Below are positions 1-8,580 of a DNA stretch of 34,168 bases, one piece after another. The position numbers were made by a program, and so were the translations under genes. This DNA comes from Candidatus Pelagibacter communis (GTDB lineage Bacteria > Pseudomonadota > Alphaproteobacteria > Pelagibacterales > Pelagibacteraceae). Each line of letters begins with the position of its first letter. Within the stretch, counting starts at the first letter, position 1. The stretch lies in contig NZ_CVSF01000005.1 in the NCBI RefSeq assembly GCF_001179925.1, positions 1 to 34,168 of the forward strand, in the 5' to 3' direction. The notes beneath the pieces were generated by a model. It ran no database searches and was not told where the DNA came from. It saw only the letters and a list, made by a program, of their open reading frames with translations.

Positions 1-1
1 G

Positions 2-589
2 CACAATGACACTCAATTACCACAAAGTGATTTGGTTGTTCTTCCGGGCGGTTTTTCTTATGGAGACTATTTAAGATGTGGAAGTATGGCATCAAAATCA
101 AAAATAATGAGCTCGATTATTAGTTTTGCAAATTCTGGTGGAATGGTTATGGGCATTTGTAATGGTTTTCAAATCTTAGTTGAAACAGGTTTGGTTCCTG
201 GTGTTCTATTAAGAAATAAATATCTTCAATTTATATGTAAAAATGTATTTGTTAAAATTCACAATAAACAAAATACTTTTTTTAAAAACATCGATAATGA
301 TATTTTGGAATTGCATATAGCACATAATGAAGGAAATTATTTTTGTACAAGTGATCAATTAAAAGAAATTAATGATAATGATCAAATTGCAATTAATTAT
401 TGTGATAAAAATGGAAAAATACAAGATGAATTTAATCCAAATGGATCAATTGAAAATATTGCTGGGATATTTAATAAAAAAAAAAATGTTTTAGGAATGA
501 TGCCCCATCCTGAGAGAATGATAGATAAATCATTATCAGGTGAAGATGGATCTATTTTTTTTAATAATTTAATAAACAACATTAAATGA
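2..589 (+). CDS. purQ: Phosphoribosylformylglycinamidine synthase, glutaminase subunit PurQ (5' truncated)
   Basis: PurQ releases ammonia from glutamine and passes it to PurL for the FGAR to FGAM step of purine synthesis. The reading frame is open from base 2, and residues before the first possible in-window start (TTG at 32) still fit the family, so the true start lies upstream. What remains, about 195 codons, shows a class I glutamine amidotransferase: the LPGGFSYGD stretch, the nucleophile cysteine in GICNGFQIL, and the histidine and glutamate of the triad in PHPER near the end. Roughly 30 N-terminal residues seem to be missing. The stop overlaps the purL start as ATGA, which suggests translational coupling. 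Identity is secure. Confidence 0.95.
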   Translation, partial: HNDTQLPQSDLVVLPGGFSYGDYLRCGSMASKSKIMSSIISFANSGGMVMGICNGFQILVETGLVPGVLLRNKYLQFICKNVFVKIHNKQNTFFKNIDNDILELHIAHNEGNYFCTSDQLKEINDNDQIAINYCDKNGKIQDEFNPNGSIENIAGIFNKKKNVLGMMPHPERMIDKSLSGEDGSIFFNNLINNIK

Positions 590-2776
590 TTGTAAACGAA
601 AAAGTAGCTCTTGATCATGGATTAAAAAAAGATGAGTATAAAAAAATATGTGAATTATTAAAAAGAATTCCAAACATAACTGAACTTGGAGTTTTTTCAG
701 CAATGTGGAATGAACATTGCTCTTATAAGTCTTCAAGACTTCATTTAAAAAAACTTCCCACAAATGGAAAATACGTAATTCAAGGACCTGGAGAAAATGC
801 TGGGGTAATAGATATAGGAGATAAGGATGCGATTGTCTTTAAAATTGAGAGCCATAATCATCCATCGTTTATTGAACCCTATCAAGGAGCTGCAACTGGT
901 GTAGGTGGAATAATGAGAGATGTCTTCACAATGGGAGCAAGACCAATAGCAAATTTAAATTCAATACATTTTGGATCACCTCAGAACAAAAAAACTAAAA
1001 ATTTATTAAGAGGTGTAGTTCAAGGTATAGGTGGTTATGGGAATTGTATGGGTATTCCTACAATCGCAGGTCAAACATGTTTTGATAGTTCGTATAACGG
1101 AAATATTTTAGTAAATGCAATGACAGTGGGTTTAGTAAAAAAAGATAAAATTTTTTATTCCAAAGCTGCTGGCTTGAACAAGCCAGTCATCTATGTAGGT
1201 TCAAAAACAGGACGTGATGGAATTCATGGAGCCAGTATGGCTTCAGCAAGTTTTGATGAAAAAATAGAGGAAAAAAAACCTACTGTCCAAGTGGGAGATC
1301 CTTTTACAGAAAAATTACTTCTTGAAGCTTGTTTGGAATTAATGGCTGGCGACTCAATTATTGCTATTCAAGATATGGGTGCTGCAGGTCTAACTTCATC
1401 GAGTATAGAAATGGCATCAAAAGGTAATCTTGGTATTGAGCTAAATTTAAATAAAGTTCCTACAAGAGAAGCGAATATGACACCTTATGAAATTATGCTG
1501 TCAGAAAGTCAAGAACGGATGCTTATCGTACTTGAGAATGGCAAAGAAGATCAAGCTAAAAAAATTTTTGATAAATGGAATTTAGATTTTTCTGTAATTG
1601 GTAAGACAACTAAATCAAAAAAAATAGAACTTTTTTTTGATAATAACAAAGTTGCAGATATTCCAGTAAATATATTGGTTGAAAACTCACCAATGTACGA
1701 TCGTAAATGGAAAAAAGCAAAACTACCAAAAAAAAATAAGATTAAAAAAGAAGATCTAAATAATTTAAAAGTTATTGATGTATTAAAAAAAATTTTATCT
1801 AATCCTAATATTTGTAGCAAAGAATGGATTTGGCAACAATATGATCATACTGTAATGGGTGATACAATTCAAAAGCCTGGTGGAGACTCAGGAGTTGTAA
1901 GAGTTCATGGAACAAAAAAAGCAGTTGCAACTTCTGTAGACTCATCTGCTGTTTATTGTTGGGCCCATCCTCTAACTGGAGGCAAACAAGTAGTTTGTGA
2001 AAATTTTAGAAACCTAATTAGTGTCGGTGCAAAACCAATTGCTATTACAAATTGTTTAAACTTTGGTAGTCCTGAAAATGAGGAAAACATGGGTGAATTT
2101 GTGGAGTGTGTTCAAGGAATTGGGGAAGCAAGTGAGTATCTTAAATTCCCAGTTGTCTCTGGGAATGTGTCATTCTACAATCAAACGAAAGAGGTTGGAA
2201 TTAAGCCTACTCCAACAATTGGAGGTGTTGGCTTGATTAAAGATTATGAAAAAATGATTACAATGGATTTAAAGGAAGTTGATAACCTTGTTTTAGTAAT
2301 TGGTAAAACAGAAGGCCATATTGATCAAAGTTTATTTGCAAGAAATATCTTAGATGAAAAAAATGGGCCTCCGCCTGAAATAAATCTTTTTAATGAAAAA
2401 AATAATGGAGAAACATTATTAAGATTAATTGATAACGGACTAATTAAAAGTGCTCATGATGTTTCGTTAGGTGGAATAATTACTGCAATCTCCAAAATGT
2501 GTATAAAGGGAAATAAAGGAATAAATTTAAAAAAACCAAAATATTTAATTAATCAAATTGAATATTTTTTTGCTGAAGATCAGGGAAGATACTTAATTGA
2601 AATCGACAAAAAAAAATTACAAAAAAGTAACAGATATTCTTAATAAAAACGCAGTTCATTTTGATGAACTTGGAATTATAAACGAAAATCAGTTATATAT
2701 TGATGACAAGACAAAAGTTACAATTGACGAATTAAAAACTTCGAATAAGAATTGGTTAATAAACTATATGAGTTAA
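586..2776 (+). CDS. purL: Phosphoribosylformylglycinamidine synthase subunit PurL, frameshifted near the 3' end
   Basis: PurL is the ATP-dependent synthetase subunit that makes FGAM with PurQ. The main frame runs 586-2643 (685 residues) with the small-PurL signatures WNEHCSYK (residues 41-48), KIESHNHPS (86-94) and two AIR-synthase-like halves. It then stops abruptly after a lysine-rich stretch. The next frame continues without a break to a TAA at 2774-2776 and encodes a plausible PurL C-terminus (VTDILNKN, HFDELGII, NWLINYMS). Removing one base from the A9 run at 2608-2616 or the A6 run at 2621-2626 restores a protein of about 729 residues, the usual size of small PurL. Either the assembly has one extra A, the gene carries a real lesion, or slippage rescues it. 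The start overlaps the purQ stop, and bolA follows after 5 bases. Confidence 0.93.
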
Positions 2777-2781
2777 TAATT

Positions 2782-3012
2782 ATGGCGATGGATCTAAAAG
2801 AAATAGAAAGTTTGATTAAGGAAACTTTAACAGATGCAACAGTAGAAATTCAAGATTTGGCTGGTGATGGTAACCATTACTCAGCAACTATTACCTCGTC
2901 TCAGTTTTCAGGCAAAAGTAAAATAGAACAGCATAAAATGGTATATAATTCATTAAAAGGTAAAATGGGTAATGAATTACATGCTTTAGCAATTAAAACA
3001 AAGGAACAATAA
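2782..3012 (+). CDS. bolA: BolA family protein
   Basis: This 76-residue protein of the BolA/IbaG family probably works with the next gene product, a CGFS glutaredoxin, in iron-sulfur cluster trafficking or sensing. The family features visible are the GDGNHY segment, the SGKSKIEQHKMVY region and the ELHALAIKT tail, whose histidine is a candidate cluster ligand. I start it at ATG 2782 (MAMDLKEIE). A TTG further up at 2752 would add residues that overlap the restored purL tail, and another ATG lies at 2788. The stop codon is immediately followed by the glutaredoxin ATG, so the pair is almost certainly co-transcribed and coupled. The specific BolA subtype is not resolved. Confidence 0.9.
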   Translation: MAMDLKEIESLIKETLTDATVEIQDLAGDGNHYSATITSSQFSGKSKIEQHKMVYNSLKGKMGNELHALAIKTKEQ

Positions 3013-3345
3013 ATGGATGATCAAATAAGAAATTTAATTCAAAATCATATTGACAATAATGATGTTTGTTTATTTATGAAGGGAACCCCAGACGCTCCTC
3101 AATGTGGTTTCTCCATGGCTGTATCAAATATGCTTAAAATTCTTGAAATAAATTTTAAAGGCGTAAATGTTTTAGAAGATCAAAAAATTAGAGAAGGTAT
3201 TAAAACTTTTAGTGACTGGCCTACAATACCACAATTATATATTAAAAAAGAATTCATAGGTGGTTGTGACATTGTTAAAGAAATGTATGAGAACGGAGAA
3301 CTAAAAAAAATTCTTGAGACTAAAGGAATTAATTTTAAAAAATAA
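3013..3345 (+). CDS. grxD: Monothiol glutaredoxin (Grx4/GrxD type)
   Basis: This is a single-domain monothiol glutaredoxin of 110 residues with the diagnostic CGFS active site (Cys31) preceded by FMKGTPDAPQ. Downstream are the WPTIPQLY cis-proline loop and the glutathione-binding FIGGCDIVKEM motif. Proteins of this family bind a [2Fe-2S] cluster between two monomers with glutathione, or in a heterodimer with BolA. They act in cluster delivery in the cytoplasm rather than in disulfide reduction. Direct abutment to bolA supports that pairing. The gene ends two bases before the convergent stop of rpsD, leaving no room for a separate terminator. Confidence 0.95.
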   Translation: MDDQIRNLIQNHIDNNDVCLFMKGTPDAPQCGFSMAVSNMLKILEINFKGVNVLEDQKIREGIKTFSDWPTIPQLYIKKEFIGGCDIVKEMYENGELKKILETKGINFKK

Positions 3346-3347
3346 TG

Positions 3348-3965
3348 TTATCTAGAATAATATTCGATAACTAGATTAGGTTCCATTACAACTGGATAAG
3401 GTACTTCTTCAAACTTTGGAACTCTTATAAATTTTAATTTTTTATTTTTTTCATCCATCTGAATATATTCTGGAGTTTCTCTTTCTTTATTAGCTAATGC
3501 AATATCTATAATTGCTAGCTGCTTAGATTTATCTCTAATTTCAATAGTATCTTCTTCTTTAACTAAGTAGGATGAGATATTAACTTTTTTTCCATTAACT
3601 TTTACGTGACCGTGATTAATTAATTGTCTTGCTGAAAATATTGTTGTTGCAAACTTTGCTCTATAAATAATTGCATCAAGTCTACGTTCTAAAAGACCAA
3701 TAAGATTCTCACTTGTATCACCTTTGAGCATTGAAGCTTTTCTGTATATATTTCTAAATTGTCTTTCATTAATATTTCCATAATAGGCTTTTAATTTTTG
3801 TTTTGCTTGAAGTTGAATTCCATAATCTGATGGTTTTGATGATCTGGTCTGACCATGTTGACCTGGTCCGTAAGCTCTAGTATTAAAAGGACTCTTTGGT
3901 CTACCCCATAGGTTTACTTTTAATCTTCTATCTACTTTATGTTTAGAGTTTATTCTTTTTGTCAT
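3348..3965 (-). CDS. rpsD: 30S ribosomal protein S4
   Basis: S4 is a primary 16S-binding protein that nucleates assembly of the small subunit body. The 205-residue product begins [15 protein letters not shown], with the [19 protein letters not shown] segment near the N-terminus and the S4 RNA-binding domain around residues 95-160 ([29 protein letters not shown]). Length is normal for the family. Unusually for S4, it sits outside a ribosomal-protein operon, downstream of trmJ, with its own promoter right behind the trmJ stop. The 3' end is two bases from the convergent grxD stop. No Shine-Dalgarno sequence is evident. Confidence 0.97.
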   Translation of the reverse strand: MTKRINSKHKVDRRLKVNLWGRPKSPFNTRAYGPGQHGQTRSSKPSDYGIQLQAKQKLKAYYGNINERQFRNIYRKASMLKGDTSENLIGLLERRLDAIIYRAKFATTIFSARQLINHGHVKVNGKKVNISSYLVKEEDTIEIRDKSKQLAIIDIALANKERETPEYIQMDEKNKKLKFIRVPKFEEVPYPVVMEPNLVIEYYSR

Positions 3966-3977
3966 TCGAATACGGGG

Positions 3978-4005
3978 TTTATAAACTTACACATCATTTT
4001 GTCAA
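3978..4005 (-). promoter_or_regulatory. Sigma-70-type promoter of rpsD with a very short leader
   Basis: On the minus strand a perfect -35 TTGACA (4005-4000) is followed by a 16-base spacer and -10 TATAAA (3983-3978). Only 12 bases separate the -10 box from the rpsD ATG at 3965, so the expected transcription start leaves a leader of about 5-6 bases. The -35 box begins directly after the restored trmJ stop codon. The motif match is strong; the leader length is inferred. Confidence 0.75.
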
Positions 4006-4720
4006 TCAACGTTTTTTGCCTAAACTTGCAAATACACTTGATAATATACGAGTTTCTTTATCTGATAAGTCCATCCTATAAAAAATATTTCTTAGATTTT
4101 CTAACATAATAGGTTTTTTTTCTTTAGGTTTAAAAAAAGTTTATATTTTCTAAATTTTTGACACAAAGGTTTACCATAGATTGAATTTCTTTTTTAGAAG
4201 CAGTTTTAACCTTTTTAGATTTTTTAAATGGTTTAATTCTAATTTTTAAGATACTTGACAAAGTTTGAGCAATTATAATTAGACTATGTGACAAGTTTAA
4301 AGATTTAAACTCAGGATTAGTTGAAATTTGTAAAGTGTAATTAGCATAACTTATCTCATTATTAGACAATCCTGATGACTCGGAACCAAACAAAAAAGCT
4401 ACTTTTCTTTTAAAATCAATTTTTTTAAGATCTTCAAGATTAATATGCCTAATATTCTTATTTCTAAATCTTGCAGATGTTGCTATCACGATATCAGTAT
4501 TTCTTAAAGCATCTTCTAAATTTTGATATACTTTACTTTTATTTATTATATTTTTTGCACCAACTGCTGTAGCTAATATTTTGTCATTTGGGAAAATGGG
4601 TTTTGGATTTACTAAAATTAATTTTTTAAAATCAAAATTTTTCATTGCTCTAGCGCATAATCCTATATTTTCAGATAATTGAGTTTTATGAAGAATAAAG
4701 AATATATTATTTTTACTCAT
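4006..4720 (-). CDS. trmJ: TrmJ-family SPOUT RNA 2'-O-methyltransferase, frameshifted near the 3' end
   Basis: The family methylates the ribose of nucleotide 32 in the tRNA anticodon loop using SAM; a related rRNA target cannot be excluded. The open frame (4720-4130, 196 residues) has the N-terminal LHKTQLSENIGLCARAMKNF motif and the trefoil-knot signatures FLFGSESSGLSNNE and LNLSHSLIIIAQ. It stops just after VKNLENINFF, at a T7 run on the coding strand (A7 at 4132-4138). One base removed there opens a further 36 or so codons ending in LSDKETRILSSVFASLGKKR, which fits the conserved TrmJ C-terminus, with a TGA at 4008-4006. The restored protein has about 237 residues, close to the E. coli length. 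The lesion has the same sign as the one in purL. The gene starts one base after the DUF1989 stop. Confidence 0.88.
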
Positions 4721-4721
4721 T

Positions 4722-5588
4722 TTATTTAGTTAAACCGTGGTCTTTGTTATATGATGACACTTCTGAAAATTTAATTCCTTGTAAATATTTTTTATTCACA
4801 TTCCAAATAGAAACTTTTAATGGAAAACATTTTGCAACATCTGAAGAATGCTCAGAGCCACAATCACCACCGGGACAAGCTGATAAAACGCCTAATAAAT
4901 CTGTTTCAGCAAAAAATTCTAAATAATCTCCAGGTCTAGCTGGGCTAGATTTCATAAAGTATTGTTTAGTGTCATTAGTAAAACCAGTTAACATAAAAAC
5001 ATTTAAAACATCATGAACAATTTTTTCTGCATCATCTAATTTCATTTTTTTTTCTTTAACCAAAGCTCTAGTCAAATTTGAATGACAACAATAATGATAA
5101 TCTTTTCCTGATATTAATTTTGAAGTATATGGATCACACCTTGTTCCTATTACATCATGCACTGATCCTCCATCTTCATCATAGTCATACCAATCTAAGG
5201 TGTCCCAAGTAATAGTCGCTAATGATCTTAAATATGGAAAACAACTAAAAAGTTTATCACCTACTGAAATATGAGTTCCGTAAAGAGCTCTAGTTTTTCC
5301 TGAATAGAATTTTTCATCAAGGTTATTTGCCTGAAATAAGTTTAAATCACCGACTTGAGGACCCTCAACACTTTCTATTCTAAAAAAATTTCCTGACTTT
5401 ACTTTGAATGATTTTGCATCTCGTGGTGGAATTATAATTTCATCTATTTTATTTAAATGTTTTCTTGCCTCATGAAGCACATCTAAGTTGTTATTCTCTA
5501 AGTTGTTATTTGGGTAACAAACTATTGGCTTTGCTCCAATCCTATCATTTAAATCCTCTGGTTTTTTTGAAAACTTCTTAATTTTCAT
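4722..5588 (-). CDS. DUF1989 / urea-carboxylase-associated family protein
   Basis: This 288-residue protein matches the DUF1989 family, whose members are best known beside urea carboxylase and in aminomethyltransferase-like contexts; their biochemical role is not settled. Likely metal-site or active-site features are GTRCDPY (148-154), the cysteine-histidine cluster CCHSN (167-171) and the CPGGDCGSEHSS segment (238-249). There is no signal peptide, so it should be cytoplasmic. It begins in a TAATG overlap with cimA and ends one base before trmJ, so it is translated within a cysS-cimA-DUF1989-trmJ run. No urea carboxylase, allophanate hydrolase or transporter lies nearby, so the usual functional inference does not apply. 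Family call fairly sure, function unknown. Confidence 0.82.
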   Translation of the reverse strand: MKIKKFSKKPEDLNDRIGAKPIVCYPNNNLENNNLDVLHEARKHLNKIDEIIIPPRDAKSFKVKSGNFFRIESVEGPQVGDLNLFQANNLDEKFYSGKTRALYGTHISVGDKLFSCFPYLRSLATITWDTLDWYDYDEDGGSVHDVIGTRCDPYTSKLISGKDYHYCCHSNLTRALVKEKKMKLDDAEKIVHDVLNVFMLTGFTNDTKQYFMKSSPARPGDYLEFFAETDLLGVLSACPGGDCGSEHSSDVAKCFPLKVSIWNVNKKYLQGIKFSEVSSYNKDHGLTK

Positions 5589-7189
5589 TACTTACTTGCA
5601 GGCGCATTGTCTTTAAATAGTTTATAATCTAAACTATCAATTAATGCTTTAAAAGAAGCTTCAATAATATTAGTTGAAACTCCAATGGTGAACCAATTTT
5701 TTCCTTTAGAGTCTGTGCTTTCAATAGAAACTCGAGTGACAGCTTCCGTTCCAGTGTTTAAGATTCTTACTTTATAATCTACTAATTTTAGATCTTTTAA
5801 ATATTTTGAATATTTTGCTAATCGATCAACATTTTGCCTTATAGCATTATCTAAAGCATTAACTGGTCCGTTACCTTCTCCTTCACAAATAATTTTTTCT
5901 CCATCAACCTCTAATTGTGCTTTAGCAGATGAAACTATTTCACCAGATTTTTTTTTTTTTACAGAAACGTCATACTCATTAATTGATATATATCTTGGAA
6001 TTTCTCCAATAATTCTTCTTGCTAATAATTCAAATGAAGCGTCTGCTCCATCGTAACTGTATCCAATAAATTCTCTATCTTTAACTTCATCTAATAATTT
6101 TTTAATTTTTGGATCATTTTCCTTAATATCAACTTTAATACTTTTAAGCCTTGAAATTATATTAGATTTTCCGGACTGATCGGAAACAACTATGTTTCTA
6201 TTATTTCCAACTTCTTCTGGATCTATATGCTCATATGTTTTTGGATCTTTTTGAACTGCGGAAACATGTAAACCTCCTTTATGAGAAAAAGCAGCTGCTC
6301 CAACATAAGGCAAATGTTGATTTGGTTTTCTATTTAAAATTTCATCCAGTAATCTTGAACATTCAGTTAAATTCTTAATATTACTTGCTTTGACACCGAT
6401 TTCAAACTTTGATGAAAAATCTTTTTTTAAAAAAAAAGTTGGGATTAAAGACATTAAATTTGCATTACCACATCTTTCCCCAAGTCCGTTAATTGTACCT
6501 TGTATTTGTCTTGCTCCAGATATTACTGCTGCTAGTGAATTAGCAACTGCATTTCCAGTATCATTATGTGCATGAATACCCAAATTTTTTCCTGGAACAA
6601 TTTTTGAGACTTCAGAAACAATTTTTGAAACTTCATGAGGAAGTGTTCCACCATTAGTATCACACAATACAATCCATCTAGCACCATGATCATATGCAGC
6701 TTTTATACAAGAAATTGCATATTTTGAGTTCGCTTTATAACCGTCAAAAAAATGTTCAGCATCAAACATAAATTCTTTATTAGCTTTCACAAAATGTTTT
6801 GTGCTTTCACTGATGTTTTCTAAATTTTCTTCGTTTGTAATACCTAGAGCTACATCTACATGAAAGTCCCATGATTTTCCTACTAAACAGACTGAGGAAG
6901 TATTTGAATTCATTAATGATGATAAACCTGTATCATTTTCTGCACTACGACCTATTTTTTTAGTCATTCCAAAACACGTTAGTTTTGAATTTTTAAAATT
7001 ATGTTTTTTTTGAAAAAACTCAGTATCTGTAGGATTTGCACCTGGCCAACCTCCTTCTATATAATCAACACCTAAATTATCTAAAGCTAGTGCAATTTTT
7101 TCTTTGTCCTTAATTGAAAAATCAACTCCTTGGGTTTGAGCTCCATCTCTAAGTGTTGTATCAAAAATATATAATCTCTCTTTACTCAT
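5588..7189 (-). CDS. cimA: (R)-citramalate synthase
   Basis: The enzyme condenses pyruvate with acetyl-CoA to citramalate, the first step of the threonine-independent route to isoleucine. The 533-residue protein has the DRE-TIM catalytic signature FDTTLRDGAQT (residues 9-19), the metal-binding HAHND (206-210), and a C-terminal allosteric domain from about residue 400 (KAQLEVDGEKIICEGEGNGP, NTGTEAVTRVSIES). The DGAQTQGVDFS variant and overall length fit the CimA branch rather than 2-isopropylmalate synthase or homocitrate synthase. The start overlaps the cysS stop by four bases (ATGA) and the stop overlaps the DUF1989 start by one, an operon arrangement. 2-isopropylmalate synthase is the main alternative and less likely. 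Confidence 0.9.
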   Translation of the reverse strand: MSKERLYIFDTTLRDGAQTQGVDFSIKDKEKIALALDNLGVDYIEGGWPGANPTDTEFFQKKHNFKNSKLTCFGMTKKIGRSAENDTGLSSLMNSNTSSVCLVGKSWDFHVDVALGITNEENLENISESTKHFVKANKEFMFDAEHFFDGYKANSKYAISCIKAAYDHGARWIVLCDTNGGTLPHEVSKIVSEVSKIVPGKNLGIHAHNDTGNAVANSLAAVISGARQIQGTINGLGERCGNANLMSLIPTFFLKKDFSSKFEIGVKASNIKNLTECSRLLDEILNRKPNQHLPYVGAAAFSHKGGLHVSAVQKDPKTYEHIDPEEVGNNRNIVVSDQSGKSNIISRLKSIKVDIKENDPKIKKLLDEVKDREFIGYSYDGADASFELLARRIIGEIPRYISINEYDVSVKKKKSGEIVSSAKAQLEVDGEKIICEGEGNGPVNALDNAIRQNVDRLAKYSKYLKDLKLVDYKVRILNTGTEAVTRVSIESTDSKGKNWFTIGVSTNIIEASFKALIDSLDYKLFKDNAPASK

Positions 7190-8529
7190 TTAAATTTCCA
7201 AAGTGTTTTACCATCTTTGTCCTCTATTAAAACACCTTTATCAAAAAGTTCATTTCTTATTTTATCAGCTTCTTTATAATTTTTATTTGACCTTGCTTTG
7301 TTTCTTAGTTCAATTTTATTGTTTATTTCAATTTCGCTTATTGAAACTTTATCTTTTTTATGCTTTTCCCATTGTTTTTCATTTTCTTTTAATAAACCGA
7401 CAAATTTACAAGCAGATATAAATAGTTCTACATTCTTTCCTTTATTGGCTTGCTCATAAAGTTTATGTAGGTTAGCTATATAGCCAGGAGTATTTAAATC
7501 CTCATATAAAGGTTTCAAAATTTCATCATTAATTTCAACAGACTCGATATCAGATGAATAAACACGATACCATTTATCTAAAGTATTTTGACACTCATCT
7601 AATAATTTTTCATTCCAGTCAAGAGGTTGTTTATAATGAGAGCTAATTAGTGCTAATCTTAATACTTGACCGCTCATTTTATTTTTAAAATCTTTGATCT
7701 TTAAAATATTTCCCTGAGACTTTGCCATTTTTTCGTTTGATATTGTAATAAAAGCATTATGCACCCAATAATTTGCAAATATTTTTGTATCATTTACACA
7801 TCTAGATTGAGCAATCTCATTTTCATGATGAGGAAAAATTAAGTCTATTCCACCTCCATGAATATCAAATTGATCTCCTAAAAACTTTTTTGACATAGCT
7901 GAACATTCTAAGTGCCAACCAGGTCTTCCTTTACCCCAAGGTGAGTCCCAATAAGGTTCATTTTCCTTGGATGGCTTCCATAATACAAAATCTTCAGAAT
8001 TTTTTTTATTTTCACTAATTTCAACTCTTGATCCAGCAATTAAATCATCTAATTTTTTATTTGATAATTTTCCATAATCAGAAAATTTTTTTAATTCAAA
8101 ATAAACATGATTGTTAATTTCATATGCGTAACCTTTTTTAATCAATTGATCAATCATCTCAATCATTAGTTTAATATGTTCTGTTGCTTTAGGTTGATGA
8201 GTAGGTTCTTCACAAATCAAAAACTTACAATCATCTAAAAAGTTTTTGGTTATTTTTTCAGTTAACTCTTTTACAGAAATTTTTTGCTCTTGCGATGCTT
8301 TAATTATTTTATCATCTATATCAGTAATATTTCTAACATATGTAACGTTCGAATAACTTTTCTTTAGTAATTTATAAAGAATATCAAAAATAACTAATGG
8401 TCTTGCATTACCAATATGTGGATCATCATAAACAGTTGGTCCACACACATACATTCCTATATGTTTTTTATCATTTGGAACAAATTGTTCTTTTTTATTT
8501 GTTAAATTATTTGTTAAAAAAATATCCAT
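7186..8529 (-). CDS. cysS: Cysteinyl-tRNA synthetase
   Basis: This class I synthetase charges tRNA-Cys. The 447 residues show the HIGH-type motif as HIGN (38-41) and the KMSKS loop as KMAKS (267-271). The zinc ligands are at Cys29, Cys209, His234 and Glu238, the same numbering as the E. coli enzyme. The LDEIP-like DALIA region and a short C-terminal anticodon-binding domain (RSNKNYKEADKIRNELFDKG) follow. The protein ends ALWKFK-like in GKTLWKFK with nothing missing. It is first in the cysS-cimA-DUF1989-trmJ run and separated from nadE by 51 bases. A weak promoter may lie there (TTAACA, 15 bases, TATATT on the minus strand). Confidence 0.96.
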   Translation of the reverse strand: MDIFLTNNLTNKKEQFVPNDKKHIGMYVCGPTVYDDPHIGNARPLVIFDILYKLLKKSYSNVTYVRNITDIDDKIIKASQEQKISVKELTEKITKNFLDDCKFLICEEPTHQPKATEHIKLMIEMIDQLIKKGYAYEINNHVYFELKKFSDYGKLSNKKLDDLIAGSRVEISENKKNSEDFVLWKPSKENEPYWDSPWGKGRPGWHLECSAMSKKFLGDQFDIHGGGIDLIFPHHENEIAQSRCVNDTKIFANYWVHNAFITISNEKMAKSQGNILKIKDFKNKMSGQVLRLALISSHYKQPLDWNEKLLDECQNTLDKWYRVYSSDIESVEINDEILKPLYEDLNTPGYIANLHKLYEQANKGKNVELFISACKFVGLLKENEKQWEKHKKDKVSISEIEINNKIELRNKARSNKNYKEADKIRNELFDKGVLIEDKDGKTLWKFK

Positions 8530-8580
8530 ATCAATAGATTTAGAAATATACCTTATTTGGTGATTTGTTAATCTAATTGA

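Noticed and set aside
2752-2781. Longer BolA start at TTG 2752
   Set aside because: It overlaps the restored purL tail and adds residues unlike the BolA N-terminus; ATG 2782 fits better.
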